Assembly (NCBI GenBank): GCA_964539825.1
Contig: CAZIKF010000011.1
Location: 56,849 to 120,848 of the forward strand
DNA: 64,000 bases
Reading direction: 5' to 3'
Origin: CAZIKF01 sp964539825
GTDB taxonomy: Bacteria > Muiribacteriota > UBA6191
Below are positions 62,707 to 64,000 of this stretch, in pieces. Position 1 is the stretch's first letter. Each line of letters starts with the position of its first letter. Both the position numbers and the translations under genes were made by a program. The notes under the pieces were generated by a model that worked only from the letters and a program-made list of their open reading frames with translations, was not told the origin of the DNA and searched no databases.

Positions 62707-62871
62707 ATGTCTAAAAAGAAAGAACAGGCTCGAGTTTTTAAGTTGTGGAGATGTCCCTTCTGTTCGAGCATGTTCAATCACTGGTTAACCCCGGAAGAAG
62801 AAGAACATAAATTCATCGTCTGTCCGCACTGCTATGCCGAAGTACCCATTTCCCGAAAAAAGATGATTTGA
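62707..62871 (+). CDS. Small zinc-ribbon protein
   Basis: A 54-residue protein with CPFC near residue 16 and CPHC near residue 40, a two-knuckle zinc site, between a basic start (MSKKKEQARVFKLWR) and a basic end (PISRKKMI). It has clean start and stop codons and sensible composition, but no strong ribosome site. The two REP-like family B repeats lie on either side (62569-62617 and 62887-62935). Function unknown; such ribbons often bind RNA, DNA or protein partners. Confidence 0.65.
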   Translation: MSKKKEQARVFKLWRCPFCSSMFNHWLTPEEEEHKFIVCPHCYAEVPISRKKMI

Positions 62872-62886
62872 TCACTTCCGCCCCGG

Positions 62887-62935
62887 TCATCCCGTTGCTT
62901 GACCACGGGATCCAGTGAATTCGCCCTCATGGCGG
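62887..62935 (+). repeat. REP-like double hairpin, family B copy 2
   Basis: Hairpin 1 arms ATCCCGTTG/CCACGGGAT (62889-62911, one mismatch) around CTTGA and hairpin 2 CGCC-CTCAT-GGCG (62922-62934), same order and spacing as at 62569 and in direct orientation. It opens a 674-bp stretch (62872-63545) in which I see no convincing gene. Confidence 0.65.
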
Positions 62936-63324
62936 ACGCATACTTAATTCTTGCTTCTTGATTTTTGTTCCGAGGCGACTAATTTGTCGCCTCCAGTTCT
63001 GGTTCGTTCAGAACCACAGCTTGAAAAGCCTCTTTTGTTTTGCCCTGATCAAATACATTTCTGAGCTTACAATTACTACTCATGACCTTGGTTTGTCCCT
63101 CCGAGGAGGGGATGAGCGGCAAAATGCTACTCTGTTTTTAAACGCTACTTCCGTCTCTAGAATGGAATGGGCGTCGATTGCCTTTGGGCAACAGGTGTAG
63201 TCTTTGCCCTGGAAGCTTAGATCTTAGGATGGAACGTAGGTCCTGTAATCTCTTTGAAAGGAGATCCGGGTCATTGGGGATCACGTTTTATACCGAAAAG
63301 CAAACGGTATGTCCGTTTGCAGGT

Positions 63325-63426
63325 TAATGACCAAAGCAGGCTCATCACTGATGAGCAAAGGAATCGGTCGATTCCTGGTTTGGCCGGGAGTCCGGGTAAA
63401 CCAAATGCGTTTGGGCATATAAACGA
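63325..63426 (+). repeat. Short dispersed element, copy 2, inside an open frame
   Basis: Shares ATGACCAAA, the GCTCATC-3 nt-GATGAGC hairpin with AAAGGAATC, and the GGTAAACC...ATAT block with 12898-12960. Here the frame is open from 63254 to a stop at 63508 (VNDQSRLITDEQRNRSIPG... to TIRQLDLF), with only TTG starts and no good ribosome site. It may be a small or decayed gene, or a structured repeat, lying 120 bp upstream of the SLH gene. Confidence 0.45.
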
Positions 63427-63545
63427 GAGAACTGCTGAGAGGATGTCTGAGAGAACCAAAGGAAACAAGGATACTTTGGAGACCATCAGGCAGCTTGATT
63501 TGTTCTGAGGAATGGAAAGGTTAATTCAATGACCCGGAATAGGGT

Positions 63546-64000
63546 ATGAGAAGATATGCGATTGCAAGCCTTTTGGCTATGTGCTTTATGGCCAGCAACG
63601 CGATAGCTTCGAGCCCGTTTGAGGATATCGATCCTAGCCACTGGGCCTATCCCAAGATCAAGTATCTATATGATCATGGGATTATCCGGGGCACAGGAAC
63701 TGGTCGCTTCGACGGGAACGAGAGAATTTCTCGATATGAGGCTGCTGCACTGGTTTACCAGTCCATGCAGCATGTTCAGCGAACTCAGGCTGCTGGTGGA
63801 TCCATTGATGCTGACATCATGGATACTATCAACAGTCTCATGACCGAACTCACTGATGAGATGCAGGTCATGGAGGTTCGCATTGAGGAAAACTCCGATT
63901 CTATCGCGATGCTTAGAAATCATCTTGCTTCCATGCACGGAAAGCCCACCCAGGGAATGAGTATTCCCATGGGTCAAGGTCGCTTGAAGTTCATGGGGCA
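63546..64000 (+). CDS. SLH-domain outer-membrane tether/porin, 3' truncated by window edge
   Basis: At least 151 residues: signal peptide (MRRYAIASLLAMCFMASNAIA), one S-layer homology domain (about 24-75; FEDIDPSHWAYPKIKYLYDHG, GTGTGRFDGNERISRYEAA) and a coiled-coil segment (about 90-130; ADIMDTINSLMTELTDEMQ). SLH plus coiled coil ahead of a beta-barrel is the layout of outer-membrane tethering porins in Thermotogae, Deinococcus, Cyanobacteria, Negativicutes and others; the barrel would lie beyond the window. The ATG has only a weak ribosome site. Confidence 0.88.
   Translation, partial: MRRYAIASLLAMCFMASNAIASSPFEDIDPSHWAYPKIKYLYDHGIIRGTGTGRFDGNERISRYEAAALVYQSMQHVQRTQAAGGSIDADIMDTINSLMTELTDEMQVMEVRIEENSDSIAMLRNHLASMHGKPTQGMSIPMGQGRLKFMG

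Noticed and set aside
62958..63200. An 80-codon open frame on the plus strand
   Set aside because: No ribosome site, no recognisable domain, unusual composition, and it lies in a repeat-rich spacer.
1..64000. tRNA, rRNA, CRISPR arrays, prophage or IS elements
   Set aside because: I looked for cloverleaf-like, rRNA-like and repeat-spacer patterns and for transposase or integrase motifs on both strands and saw none; only short palindromic repeats were found.

Overview
The window looks like a chromosomal contig from a diderm, probably uncultivated, bacterium of moderate GC. Evidence for an outer membrane: two beta-barrel proteins, Tat and Sec signal peptides, an O-antigen-ligase-like protein and, at the right edge, an SLH-domain plus coiled-coil protein of the kind that tethers the outer membrane in Thermotogae, Deinococcus, Synergistetes, Negativicutes, Cyanobacteria and several candidate phyla. 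I cannot fix the phylum. No rRNA, tRNA, CRISPR, IS element or phage gene was seen. Two runs of exactly 100 N (42844-42943, 62376-62475) show that this is a scaffolded draft assembly.

Layout. 1-21 kb is an anaerobic nitrate/NO-respiration region: a receiver protein, an NtrC-type sigma-54 activator, a CBS-pair protein, NnrS, MoeA, a five-gene operon of membrane iron-sulfur proteins (NapG/NapH-like plus a second polyferredoxin, a HH-motif periplasmic protein and a small ferredoxin), an M16 peptidase, an ETHE1-like persulfide dioxygenase, NapA, two tetraheme cytochromes built from repeated monoheme units, a MoaB/MogA-type protein, and an outer-membrane porin with a mini PstS-like protein. NapB, NapC and NapD are absent. 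21-31 kb holds a DUF885 peptidase, a B12-dependent class II ribonucleotide reductase, a tandem universal stress protein, and two paralogous acyl-CoA transferase-GNAT fusions that flank a HypA-like mini-protein and an unknown membrane-anchored protein. 31-38 kb holds secreted hypothetical proteins, a SleB-type hydrolase, an epimerase, a GNAT, a phospholipase-D-like protein and an MBL hydrolase. 38-48 kb is a chemotaxis cluster (CheR, MCP, CheW, CheA, divergent CheB) with three tandem two-receiver regulators. 48-64 kb holds envelope and housekeeping genes (LysM/SLT lytic protein, RarA, HflX, CrcB, an outer-membrane protein, TPR and O-antigen-ligase-like proteins, a large membrane protein, a GspE/PilB ATPase), then a repeat-rich stretch and the SLH protein.

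The most striking pattern is regulatory. At least eight sigma-54 -24/-12 elements with the core TGGCAT/C and exact GG-N10-GC spacing lie just upstream of the CBS gene, nnrS, moeA, the cytochrome/napA operon, both CoA-transferase-GNAT genes, the HypA-like gene and the unknown membrane protein. Three pairs are back-to-back divergent promoters. They also settle several start codons. With the NtrC-type activator encoded in the same window, this suggests one sigma-54 regulon joining nitrate/NO respiration to an otherwise undescribed acyl-CoA transferase/acetyltransferase/USP module. The promoters are read from sequence; the shared activator and the physiology are inferred.
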